Part shown: piece by piece, positions 10,846 to 20,520 of the stretch | Layout of the letters: every line of letters begins with the position of its first letter | How positions within the stretch are numbered: the stretch's first letter is position 1 | DNA from: Halichoerus grypus | Taxonomy: Eukaryota; Chordata; Mammalia; Carnivora; Phocidae | Direction of reading: 5' to 3' | Length of the DNA: 64,000 bases | NCBI RefSeq assembly: GCF_964656455.1 | Contig: NC_135726.1 | Location: 8,380,001 to 8,444,000 of the forward strand | Notes under the pieces: generated by a model | Told to the model about the DNA's origin: nothing | Database searches by the model: none | Seen by the model: only the letters and a program-made list of their open reading frames with translations | Translations under genes and position numbers: made by a program

Positions 10846-11734
10846 AGCCTGTGAAGGGGCATATGCACATGAAGGGGCAGGGCCCAGGGTAGAAGGCCTA
10901 AGATTTCTAGACGCCTCATGAAAGCTACTTTCTTGCAGGCTGGTCCACCGAAACCCTCATAGCAGGATCCGCTCTCTCCACTAACTGGAAAAGAAGCAGG
11001 GTCATGTTCAGCAGGGTTCCCGGCTGGCTGGCACGTGGTAGAGCCAAGTCAGAGTGCCGGTCTCTCTCTCTCTGCCTGTTCTTCCAGATGGGAATGGGCA
11101 GGGTGCGTGATTCATGGTGGCGGTGCCCGGTCCACCAACGAGCCACTCTGGGTCTCCAGGGACAGACTCTTTAAGGCCCGAGACTTCTCCTTTTCAATTC
11201 TTGATGCAAATGCTTCTCCCACTGATTTGTAACCACATCCCTCTCAAATACATGGATTGACAGGCTGTCTAATTTCCTCGTGTCTTCTTCTTGTGAGCAC
11301 AGGGTCTTATCCTCTGCATGGAAAGATTCTCATTTAAAATGCAGGCTGGAGAGGTTCATCCATATGCAAAGACAAAAGCAGAGCTATTTACCATCGGGAA
11401 CAAGGGACGGAGCCTCTTGGAGCCAACAAACATTCCCTGTGACATGGGGGTGCCTTCCAGGGTTCTCCCCGGCGATGAAGTCTTCGGAATCTTAAAGATT
11501 TTCGGTCTGTGTAGACAGTGAGCATGTTTTTCTTCTTCTTCCCTTCACATGAACCTTTTGCATATTAGGGAATAAAATAGATTTTTTCCCCCAAAGGGTG
11601 CATTGGGAATTATTCATGTCTTTGGAATAGACTCAAATAGATGAAAAGGGCTTCTTCTTGTTCTTTGTCTTCATTTTACAATAACTTCAGAGTTGTCCCA
11701 AATAGGAAACATGCCTCTTTTCAGTCATTCCAGT
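10846..11734. other. Unique noncoding
   Basis: Short open frames overlap on both strands. None is recognisable. No repeat identified. Confidence 0.45.
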
Positions 11735-11975
11735 TCTTTTTCATTTATTTTTTTATTGAGGTGTACCATGCAGGAAAGTGTACCAATTCTTAGGTGCCTA
11801 ACAGCTCGGTGAATGTTTGCTTTCACATACACTCCTGTGCCTACCACTCAGACAAGAAGTAGAATACTCCCAGCACCCAAGGGGGGTCCAGCCTGCCTCT
11901 TTCCAGTCGATACCTTCTCCAAGTGACCACTGTTGTGACTTCTATCCTCATAGAATAGAATTGTCTAATTTGAAT
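11735..11975 (-). mobile_element. Old L1 (L1M) 3' end, reverse
   Basis: It opens with TTTTTTATTGAGGTGTACCA and continues 'agctcggtgaatgtttgc', 'ctcagacaagaagtagaata' and 'gtgaccactgttgtgacttc', the reverse complement of the ancient L1 terminal region. It lacks coding sequence. Confidence 0.7.
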
Positions 11976-12761
11976 CTTGTGAAGTTGGGGTCCCACAGGA
12001 TGTATGTTTGGGCTGGTTCATCATTAGACATGTGCTCAGCATTGAAAGCTGGGTGTTCTATAATCAAACGGTCCCTGAATAAAAGGTCTTAGTGAAAGCA
12101 TATGAAACAATATTTTGGGGAGAGTTCAATAGATGTTCTTTGCAAAAAGGAAAGGAACTTTAATCCTTTTTATTCCTTCCTTCTCTCCTCCCCACCCCCA
12201 CATGAAATGAAAACCACTGAATTAATCTGTACCAAATCTGAACAGCATATTTAGGATGGACTACTTAAAATATGCTAACTGGTCTACTTAAAATCCACTT
12301 GGTAGGAGATGGAAGGGCCTCTCAAAGACTTCGGCAGATATCCCAGAGCAACCATAGGCGTTGATTTGTGATAAAACTTATTTCTCACACGGGCAGTTCT
12401 AGCTCACCCAGAATGAGTAGCAATAAGGATTTATTTATTTTAGGGTATTTGATAAGTTTTCTAAAAGTTGTTGCAGGCGATAGCTGGTGGTCGAATGAAT
12501 TCGAGAAGTATTTCATGCTCTGTCTCCATCTTGGAGATTTATAATGCTTATCAGCAATTAGATATTTTTTTTCAGCAATTAGGTATTAAAGGTACTGATA
12601 AGTCTTGCTGTAATGATAACTATTTCATTTGGTTGACTCAGCATTAACTAAATATCTTTGTCTCCTGACCCTTTTTATGATGGAGAATCTTTTTCTACCT
12701 CAGAGTGCTCATGTTTCCTATAACCTAGGTACTAAAAGCCAGCAGAAAAGAAATCAGTCTT
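11976..12761. other. Unique noncoding, AT-rich
   Basis: No repeat recognised. 'tcagcaattagatatttttt' at about 12551 is followed at once by a near copy 'tcagcaattaggtattaaag', a local duplication of about 16 bp. No gene seen. Confidence 0.45.
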
Positions 12762-12992
12762 TGGGTAGAAGAATTTTTTAAAGATGTATTTCTTTATTTT
12801 TAGAGAGAGAGAGTGAGCACGAGCAGGAGGGGCAGAGGTAGAGGGAGAGAGAATCCCAAGCAGACTGCGCACTGAGCACAGAGCCCAATTCGGGCTCGAT
12901 CTCATAACCCTGAGATCAGGACCTGAGCCAAAATTAAGAGTTGGACGCCTAACTAACTGCGCCACCCAGACACCCCTGGGTGGAAGGATTTT
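12762..12992 (-). mobile_element. SINEC SINE, older subfamily, with target-site duplication
   Basis: The element is at 12778-12976, in reverse. Its minus-strand head, GGGTGTCTGGGTGGCGCAGT, is followed by the body with 'ggctcaggtcctgatctcag' and the 'tctctaaaaataaagaaata' end. The flanking duplication TGGGTAGAAGAATTTT (12762-12777) and TGGGTGGAAGGATTTT (12977-12992) has two mismatches. Point changes in the CpG sites and tail make it older than the other two copies. A 101-codon frame across it is only the SINE read as protein. Confidence 0.95.
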
Positions 12993-14084
12993 AGGTTGAC
13001 GTTTTAGCTCTGATAAACATATGGCTTCCATCTGCATTTCCTCAGATTGTCCTGAGGTTTAAAGAACATTATTTAAATTATCAAATTGAATATAATATCC
13101 CCTTCAAAACTTTTTTTCAAAATATGAGTGAAAATATCCATTTTGGAAAAGTTTATTTATTTTATGGAAACTTCATTTTTCTTGTTCTTCAGCGAAGTAT
13201 TTTGAATCACAGGGGGACCAGAAATGCTTCTCTTTTCCATAAGTGCACTGCTCCCTCTAAAGATAAAGAGAGATGAGCCCAAAATGGAACTAGAGGCCCC
13301 TGAGCTGGCAAGGGAAGGTCATGGGTGAGCAGAGAAGTGATAGTTATCAGTCATGCGAGACACTCTATAATCAGGGTTTATTATCTCTTGTGACCTTTTC
13401 TTTTCTCTCTGATGTGTGTTGGAGCAATCAATAAATGCTTCCAAAATTCCTCCCCATTCTCCACGTGGTCCAGATTTCCCGTCTGCAGGAATCCCGTGGA
13501 GTTTCATCAGTTAAGAATCTATCCCATTATTGGACGGACGTTTTAGTCGTTTTTCAGCCAAAGTCATTTCTGCTAATTTGCTAATTCATTCATCTGCTCC
13601 GTCCCAGCTGCTGGCCGTCCGCGGACCACTTTCAGCTTACTTTTCTTTGGCCCGACTCGAAGTCTGTATGCTGCTTTTAGTTGTATTCAGTCCTTGAGAG
13701 AGAGGAGGGGTTCAGGAAGGACCTGACAGATCTCGCGGCTCAAAGAAGGCACACTGCAAGTCTAATGATGCTTTGAATCACCTGATCTAACATTTTCAGG
13801 AGAGATTTCCAAAAGGGCCTTATTGTGATAAAGTTCTGGTTGTCCTGGAGCGTCAGCTTGTGCTTGTGAACCAAATCCAACCAAATCCGATGTATAATCA
13901 CACATTTTTAGCACTTCTATCATGTGCTAGGTTCTGAGAGGGATTCTCAGAAGACAGGTCTTAGCCTCGGTTCTCAAGGAGTGCGTGGCCTGTTTGGAGA
14001 TTCAGGCCATCTATCTTAAAAAAAAAAACTAGTCATAAAATAAGAACACATGGGTGGTACAGATGGAAGAGTCACGGCTTACTG
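12993..14084. other. Unique noncoding
   Basis: No supported gene or repeat. AT-rich to about 13160. A short A11 run lies near 14019. Confidence 0.45.
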
Positions 14085-14270
14085 TGTGCCTATCACTGCC
14101 CTTAACATTATAAATGTATTAACTCTTCTCACTCCTATGAGGTATGTATTATTCTTATTTCTGTTTAAATGTGAGTCAACTGAGACACAGAGAGGTTAAG
14201 ACACTTGCCCAGGGTCACACAGCTAGCCAGTGGCAGAGATGGGGTTAGTGGGCTTTCAAGACAAGATCAC
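14085..14270 (-). mobile_element. MIR SINE, reverse
   Basis: Well-preserved reverse MIR: 'cactcctatgaggtatgtattattc', 'tgagacacagagaggttaag', 'cacttgcccagggtcacacagctagc' and 'cagtggcagagatgggg'. Confidence 0.85.
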
Positions 14271-14284
14271 TGTTCCTGAAAGAA

Positions 14285-14530
14285 AGTGTCCTTAATTGAG
14301 TGTTTACTATATACCAATTCTCGTGCTAAATTCTTCCTTGTGTTATTTGGTTTAATTTTCATAAACGCTTTTCAGGCAAAGAAGTATTATATCCATTTTT
14401 GTAGATAATAAATTTAAGCTTGGGACAGTTGAGTAGCTCACCCAGAGTTATGGAGCTTTTAAGTGACAGATCCAAGGTTCAAATCCACGTCTGTTGATTC
14501 TAAGTTGTGTTCAACTCTACGGCGCATGTT
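14285..14530 (-). mobile_element. MIR SINE, reverse, second copy
   Basis: A second reverse MIR begins within about 20 bp of the first. It shows 'attgagtgtttactatatacc', 'aagtattatatccatttttg', 'agtagctcacccagagttat', and 'atccaaggttcaaatccacg'. It is more diverged than its neighbour. Confidence 0.75.
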
Positions 14531-14581
14531 GCTTCCATTAGTCCAAACCTTTCTTTGGCTAAGTAGCTTTTTATAAAAATA

Positions 14582-14584
<3 letters not shown>

Positions 14585-14664
<80 letters not shown>
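14585..14664. repeat. Compound (TC)n(AC)n microsatellite
   Basis: An uninterrupted TC tract at 14585-14622 passes directly into an uninterrupted AC tract ending at 14664. A perfect compound dinucleotide of this length is normally polymorphic. The AC part is alternating purine-pyrimidine. Confidence 0.98.
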
Positions 14665-14666
<2 letters not shown>

Positions 14667-15231
14667 CCCTACCTAGCTACCAGTCCCAACTACCAGCAGC
14701 TTGATTGACTCCAGCTATGGAGTGTTGCCACCAAGGGGCCAGTGGCCCTTCCAACAGAACTTAGCCCCAGGCTGGAGGGACCAGGGGACCAGGGGGTGTC
14801 ATCACTACCTTCATGGCAGACATCAGGCCCAGGCTGCTGCCAGGAATGTGCTCGGGGATTTTCCAAGGGAGGCTGTCTCCTCTGCCCTTCCTGCAGGTAC
14901 GATCAGGCCCCTTCACACCCCAGCAGAGCAGGGACCAAGAGCCACAAAAGTGAACCTGGTTGGTCCTTGGTGAGGACTCGGCCCGGGGAACACTCAGTGG
15001 ATGTGCCTGTGGCCAGGAGGGCTGAGTCACTTCTGAGGGCGTCCGCAGATATCCTGCTCTGCTCCTCTCTGAGCCACCGCGAGCCCGGGCCACTGGAGCC
15101 CCTGTGGCTCCAGTGTAGGAGGGGAGAGTGGTTCCCGGAGTCACACACTCAGAGGAATTATGAGCATGTCCCCCACCCCCGAGCCTCATCATCAGTTGCC
15201 TAATGAGGAAGGGAGTCACTTGGCTGCAAGG
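14665..15231. other. GC-rich noncoding stretch with overlapping open frames
   Basis: Frames of 153 codons forward (14742-15203) and 152 codons reverse (14761-15219) cover the same bases. Mutual overlap and lack of any familiar domain argue for chance frames in GC-rich DNA. A CTCF-like word lies at 14727-14743. Confidence 0.5.
14727..14743 (+). promoter_or_regulatory. CTCF-like motif (candidate)
   Basis: GCCACCAAGGGGCCAGT resembles the CTCF core (CCACNAGGGGGCAG type) with about two departures. This is a motif resemblance only. Confidence 0.25.
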
Positions 15232-15412
15232 GACCTGGAGTTTCGCCCTGGTCCTGTCACGTGCTGGCTACGTGACAGTGGGCAGGCCCTTTAACCCTCT
15301 CTTGGCCTCATTGTCCCCAGGGCAGAGGGAGGGTTTAACAACGGGCCTCATAAAGGCTGCCAGGTGACTCAATGAGACAGTAGTGGGAACTGCCCAGGGG
15401 AGCGCCTGGCCC
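15232..15412 (+). mobile_element. MIR SINE
   Basis: Sense MIR: 'gctggctacgtgacagtggg' followed by 'ccctttaaccctctcttggcctc', 'attgtccccagggcagagg' and 'ataaaggctgccaggtgac'. The tail reads 'gaactgcccaggggagcgcctggc'. Confidence 0.7.
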
Positions 15413-16699
15413 CCACCGTTTCTTCCCTCAGCCTGTTCCTCATAAAACCCTCTCCATCCAGCGAGCATCCTTTCCCATCCCTGGCCGCCGGGGTTGGTGA
15501 GGATGGCCACTGTTCCATGAAGGCTGACTCACATCCTCACCTTCCCACCAGAGGCCAGTCAAGGGCATGGACAGCAAGGCCGATGGTGTCCGTGCTTGTC
15601 AGACAGCAGAGCACTGGGAGGGTGGAGACCTGGCCCTCCCTCGGAGACCCCAGGGACTTCCTGTGTGTGGGCCTGCAGACCCCGCCAGGCCCTTCTCGCT
15701 ACCCCAGCTGCATGGACCTTCTTCAAGTCAAGTGAAGCCATAACCTCCCTCTTCTAGCAGGCTCTGTGCATCTTCCATTGCTTCTGCTAGGACGGAGAAA
15801 ACAGTTACTTTTGTTCTTGGTTTTCACTGCCTCGGAGAAGCCCCATGGCCCGGTCACGCCTGTCCCGCACCTGTTCCTGTGAGCTTAGGCACCAGTTCCC
15901 CTCCACACTTCTCCTGAATTTAGCGTTGTCTTCCCACGGCGTACGTGCCGTGTGAGAGCACGGACCACAGATGTGACCCTTCCTTCCCTCTCCCTCTGCC
16001 CCATTGTATCCCTTTCACCTTCCACAGTGTTGGCACACACAGGTCCTGATGCACATTTATTGATGGGAGGAAGGACGAAGGAATGATGCGTGCCCCATGG
16101 GACCCGGCAGGCACCGTGCCCCTCCCTCGGTCCAAGGGGACAGGCAGCTTTGCTTTGCCTGGTGATCCCCTCCTGCCGCCACCACCCCACCCTAGGGAAG
16201 GGAAGGGCCTCCCTGCGAGCGTGCTCACAGCTTCACTGCAGCGTGAAAGTGGGCGCAGAAAGTCTGTGGGAAGAAATGCCATGTGGGAAGGAGCTGCTGG
16301 TGACCTAGGTGAGGCCCTGGACCCTTCCCCATCGGATTGCGCTCCCTCTTATCGAGCAGGAAGCTGGCAGGCTGTGTTTTAATCAATTGATAGCATCACT
16401 TGGCATCCAGCAGCCAGATCAGGTTTTGTAAGAGATCAACTCGCTGATTTTCCAATCTCGCCAGCCTCAGAGAGATCCCAGGTTGAAGGCAGAAGGCAGC
16501 TGCGAGGCTCCTCCGGGATGCTGGAGAGGGGCCAGAGTCTTGCATGCCGACTTCCCCTGCAGAAGGAAATAAACCCCCAGATAGAGGGCAAAAAGAGAAG
16601 AAGGAGAGTGCCAAGAATGTTCTGAGGGAAATGAAACTGTCATATGACTGTGGACTCCCCTTAATGGGAGGAAGGGCTGGTAGCAACGCTTTTCACATC
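15413..16699. other. GC-rich unique noncoding
   Basis: Several frames of 60 to 120 codons occur on both strands (for example 15920-16282 reverse and 16083-16382 forward). None has a recognisable motif. No repeat identified. Confidence 0.45.
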
Positions 16700-16995
16700 T
16701 CCCTTTCTTTTCACGGCCCTGCACAGACCTGGTCCCATGACCCAGCAGTTTCTGTTTTCATGGTCCGTCCTTGGTCTTCAGTCTCTCCTGCTTCCATGCT
16801 GACTGTCAGTCTTGTGTCAGAGTAATTTTCCCAGAGTCTTGGCAGGTCACACCCTGTTCCAGCCGTAGCACCTTCCTGTGACTGTCCCTTCTGCCCAGAT
16901 GGGTGCTTCTCCAGGTGCACCCCTTCTAGTGTTCATCATTCTGGTGCAGGGCTGGCATTGGGTCTGGGATGCAGAAGATCCTCAGGACATGTTTA
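16700..16995 (+). mobile_element. Probable LINE L2 3' portion
   Basis: Segments such as 'taattttcccagagtcttggcaggtcacaccctgttccag' and the end 'aagatcctcaggacatgtttatgaatgaatgg' fit an L2 tail that feeds into the adjoining GAAT/GGAT tract. Diverged and uncertain. Confidence 0.4.
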
Positions 16996-17103
16996 TGAAT
17001 GAATGGATAGATGAGTGGAGGGATGGATGGATGGGTGGGTCAGTTGAGGGGTGGGTAGATGGATGGATGGACTGATGGATAGATGGATGAATGGATGGAT
17101 GGG
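16996..17103. repeat. (GGAT)n-type satellite tract, imperfect
   Basis: GAATGAATGGATAGATGAGT is followed by many ATGG/GGAT units broken by a short GTCAGTTGAGG spacer. It probably grew from the GAATGAAT tail of the upstream L2. Confidence 0.9.
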
Positions 17104-17544
17104 ATTGTCAGGGGCAGGAAGAGGTAAAAAGGCTTGGGCGGGGGGTGTGAGAGATGGGGTAGTATTCATAGTGGTCTACAGGGACCATACACAGTGGTCA
17201 AGAGCTGAATCCTCCCCTGCCTCTGCAGCTATGCCCAGGCTCCCTAAAAGTGTGCTCTTTCTTCTTTGCTTACCTGTGAAGCTCTTACCTGGTTTGTCCC
17301 TACAACTCTACCATTTCATGTTACCTTATCTTGCTAAATTGACCTGAGTCTCCCTCGGTCAATTCTTGCTCTCAGTATGGTACCTTGCATTTGACATTAC
17401 TCAACCTGCTTATCGGTCGGGGAAGGTTGATAGATATAAAAAAATAGTCAACTCAAAAAACATAAGTTTTGAATGACAACATCCAACACTTTATGAGCCA
17501 AATTCAAGGAGGGTGTTCCTGGTTGGGCGGACCTCCTCTAAGTG
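17104..17544. other. Unique noncoding
   Basis: No gene. 17200-17400 has the pyrimidine-rich texture of L2 but is too diverged to call. Confidence 0.4.
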
Positions 17545-17820
17545 GTGGTTCAGGGCCTCTAGAGTGTGACTCTACCATTTTCCTATCTTCCTCTCTATTT
17601 AGCTAGCAAATGGAGAAGGAGAAGGAAAAGGATCAAGTAGGAAACTAAAGAAACCAGGCTAGAAATGATCTCATTTACCTTACTCAAATCTCTTGGCTAG
17701 AACAAAGTCACATAACACTACCTTAAGGGCCAAAGATGTTGGGAAATGTAGTCTGTTTTCCCAGAAGGAAAGGGAGACAGGGTTTGGTGAATACCTAGTG
17801 GCCTCTGCTAAACCTGCCTT
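17545..17820. repeat. Ancient repeat carrying a 'gggaaatgtagtct' core
   Basis: 'agatgttgggaaatgtagtctg...cccagaaggaaaggg' belongs to a common old mammalian repeat, probably an LTR. Relatives occur in this window at 43345-43640 (same orientation) and 35720-36105 (opposite orientation, with GACTACATTTCCC). I do not know the family name. Confidence 0.5.
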
Positions 17821-18624
17821 CCATGTCCATCTTGGGTTCATGGTACACGGTCCTCACACCTCCAAGCCAGCCCTGTCCAATTCCAGCTCTGTCCATGGCC
17901 CCTGAGATTCCATCCCATATAGACTTCCTACCCCCCACCCCACCCCGATCCTCTTACACTCTTCCCATAGTGAAACCTGACAGACTATCTGGATACCAGA
18001 TACAAAATAGAGCCCATCACCCAGCTTTGTATACTTTTTCTCCTGCATAATGGTGTCCATGCTCTTGATCCATGGCCCAGAGGAGGAACCTTTTGCTCCT
18101 TCCTTTCTCCTTCCTCCTCTTCTTGTCCCAATCTGGGTCATACTGGTTTGTGCTTGGAATTGCCCTTTTTTTTTTTTTTTTAAATCCAAACCAATTAAAA
18201 AAATATTTTGTAAAAGAGTGGGAAAAAAACGTCTTTCACCTTAGCTGAGAGTTCCGCCTGCCCAATTTCACCTGGAAAAGAATTGAAACCGACAACATGT
18301 TACTAATTGGGGAATTTGAGCAGTCCCTTCTGTGTGGCATGGGTTTTCAACATAGTCTCTCCGGCGTGTGGATATTCACAAGTTTACTGTATCTGAAATC
18401 AAGGTTCTGAGAGGTAGTGTCTCAGACAGACCAAGCAACACAGTCCAGTTTATTTGGGGACAGGCTAAATATTCTATTAATATTATGCCCTGGAGCTTGA
18501 CCCAAAGGAGAGAGTTAGTGTGGGCTGCAGTGGTGTCCTTCCGACTCCAGGGATGCCCACGTCCTTTCTCACCAGCAGCAGGTCTCCTAATCGCTTTGCC
18601 CATCCAAAACCTGGGGGAAGTCGA
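17821..18624. other. Unique noncoding
   Basis: Contains a T16 run near 18166-18181 with no adjoining SINE. No gene or repeat otherwise. Confidence 0.45.
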
Positions 18625-18785
18625 GTAGGACCATGAAGACCTGGTTCGGATCCCGGCCCCATCACTGATTAACCCTGTGATCTGAGCCTAGCGATCATTT
18701 CTCCATCAATTTTCTCATCTCTAGAATTGGGTCAACAATGCCAACAAATGACAGAATTCAATCCCTGATATAAAGTACTAGCACA
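18625..18785 (+). mobile_element. MIR SINE
   Basis: 'gacctggttcggatcccggccccatcactgattaaccctgtgatc' and 'atttctccatcaattttctcatctctagaattggg' follow the sense MIR in order. The 3' end is degraded. Confidence 0.75.
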
Positions 18786-19037
18786 CATGTTCGTATGGAG
18801 GAGCCTTTCTCCTTTCTTTCTTTTCCTGCGAAGGAAATCCCACATCCTGCCTGGGGTACAGGGTAGAATCCGTGCTGGGTCTGTACAACTGGCTCGCTTC
18901 CCTCTCAGATCCAAGTGAGCTGGCGCAGCTCTGCGGGGAGCAACTGAGGATTCCCTCTGTCAGCAGGGGGTTGATCCCTTGCAAGTGCAGCTAATAAAGC
19001 CTGTAATGATGGCTGGAACTGGAATGCCAAGGCAGGT
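18786..19037. other. Unique noncoding
   Basis: Short stretch without recognised elements, ending at the L1 target site. Confidence 0.4.
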
Positions 19038-19299
19038 CTTAAAACCGATGCTTAGAATGTCCACAAAAGAGCCAAGATGTTCATCAACAGATGAATGGAT
19101 AAAGAAGATGTGGTATTATATACAGTGGAATATTATGCAGCCATCAAAAGGAATGACAGCTTGCCATTTGCAACGACGTGGATGGAACTGGAGGGTATTA
19201 TGCTGAGCGAAATAAGTCAAACAGAAAGACATGTATCATACGACCTCACTGATATGAGGAATTCTTAATCTCAGGAAACAAACTGAGGGTCGCTGGAGT

Positions 19300-19323
19300 G
19301 GGGGGTGGGTGGGAGGGATGGGG
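19300..19323 (+). other. G-quadruplex-forming motif in L1 3' UTR, module 1
   Basis: Five G-runs (G6, G3, G3, G3, G4) are separated by one- or two-base loops. L1 3' UTRs of placental mammals often keep such a tract. Folding is predicted from sequence only. Confidence 0.75.
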
Positions 19324-19549
19324 CGGCTGGGTGATAGACATCAGGGAGGGTATGTGCTAGGGTGAGCACTGTGAATTGTGCAAGACTGTTGAATCTCAGA
19401 TCTGTACCTCTGAAACAAATAATGCAATATATGTTAAGAAAAAAAAAAGAAGAAGATAGCAGGAGGGGAAGAATGAAGGGGGGGAAATCGGAGGGGGAGA
19501 TGAACCATGAGAGACAATGGACTCTGAGAAACAAATTGAGGGTTCTAGA

Positions 19550-19572
19550 GGGGAGGGGGGTGGGAGGATGGG
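19550..19572 (+). other. G-quadruplex-forming motif in L1 3' UTR, module 2
   Basis: G-runs of 4, 6, 3 and 3 lie in the second module at the position homologous to the first tract. Confidence 0.65.
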
Positions 19573-19814
19573 TTAGCCTGGTGATGGATATTGAGGAGGG
19601 CACGTTCTACATGGAGCACTGGGTGTTATGCACAAACAATGAATCATGGAACACTACGTCTAAAACTAATGATGTAATGTACGGGGATTAACATAACAAT
19701 AAAAAAATTTTTAAAAATCCGATGCTTAGTCCAACATTTGAAATGAACCATTTACTGCTTCCTGCAACATATCGGGCAAAAGAGTTAGAGTTCTTGATTT
19801 TACGGAGCCCTTAT

Positions 19815-20170
19815 GGAGATGGGAGACTAGTGTGTGGGGATAGAACGGAGGTATGCTGCAACGGTGGCATAGGACCCTCAGTGTGTACTGGTAGGCTGGG
19901 ATGGGACATAGGGACCCTGGGATGGTGTAGCAGATAGTGTACTGGGATGTGACATTGGTCCATGGGGATGGTACACGTGTGTGCTGGGGATGGTATGCAG
20001 AGATGGTACACGCATGCTAGCAGGGACCCCTGGGAGGGTGTATGGGGATGGCACGTATTGGAGTGGTATGCAGGGATGGGACACAGGCATGCCGGGAAGT
20101 ATACACGGGATGGTGCATGGAGATGCTATGCAGAGATAGCACAGGGGTATGCTGGGACGGTGCACAGTTC
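19815..20170. repeat. Degenerate minisatellite-like tandem array
   Basis: Units built on 'ctgggatggtacac' and 'tatgcagagatgg' recur through the stretch. The word TATGCAG(A/G)GAT occurs at 19994, 20067 and 20127, so larger periods are about 60 to 73 bp. The array starts about 85 bp after the L1 insertion. Reverse frames over it give repeated His/Pro/Ser-rich peptides, which simply reflect the repeat. Confidence 0.75.
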
Positions 20171-20294
20171 TGGTGACATGGTTTACCCCAAGGTTCTGCA
20201 GATGAGGAGACCCCACCCTTACCACGTCTAAGACTCACCACACTGCTTATCACTGTGGCTGACGATGTCGGCTTTGCTTTTCTCTGCTGGGACC

Positions 20295-20520
20295 CTGAAG
20301 GTACATGCAGTGCAGGCTTTGGAAACAAATGCTCTGGCCTCAAGTTCTGGCCCCACTGCTCTTGGCATTGTGACCTTGGGCAGGTTCATAAGCCCCCTGG
20401 GCTCTGGTTCATTTTCTCATCTGTGCAATAGAGAAATGAAAATCTTCTTCGTGGGCTCGTAAAACACAGACCCAGAAGCACACAGAGTACGTCCTCGCTC
20501 AGGGTTAGCTGTGACTGTTA
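20295..20520 (+). mobile_element. MIR SINE
   Basis: 'gtgcaggctttggaaacaaatgctctggcctcaagttctggcccc', then 'tgaccttgggcaggttcataag' and 'ttttctcatctgtgcaatagagaaatgaaaat' follow sense MIR. The 3' end decays after about 20460. Confidence 0.75.

Larger units (their letters stand above)
19038..19729 (+). mobile_element. 5'-truncated LINE-1 (carnivore type) with target-site duplication
   Basis: The insert is about 19056-19712. It starts in the last part of L1 ORF2 ('cacaaaagagccaagatgttcatcaacagatgaatgg'), then has the 3' UTR and an A-rich end near 19700-19718. The flanks repeat: AAAACCGATGCTTAG at 19041-19055 and AAAATCCGATGCTTAG at about 19714-19729. The ORF2 remnant is out of frame and cannot be functional. 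The 3' UTR contains two homologous modules (19271-19448 and 19512-19712), each with a G-rich tract. The short A-run at about 19439-19448 ends the first module. It was copied by another L1 in trans or cis. Confidence 0.93.

Noticed and set aside
12732..13037. 101-codon reverse frame that looks protein-like
   Set aside because: It is the SINEC element read as protein; the translation is the familiar SINE artefact.
14742..15219. Pair of about 150-codon frames on opposite strands
   Set aside because: Mutual overlap, GC-rich composition and no familiar domain. A 'ctgcaggtacg' word near 14893 looked like a splice site, but no exon could be built.
18979..19206. Frame with an L1 ORF2-like C-terminal stretch
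   Set aside because: It is the frameshifted remnant of the truncated L1 and not a gene.
19878..20225. His/Pro/Ser-rich repetitive reverse frame
   Set aside because: The repetition reflects the minisatellite. No coding evidence.
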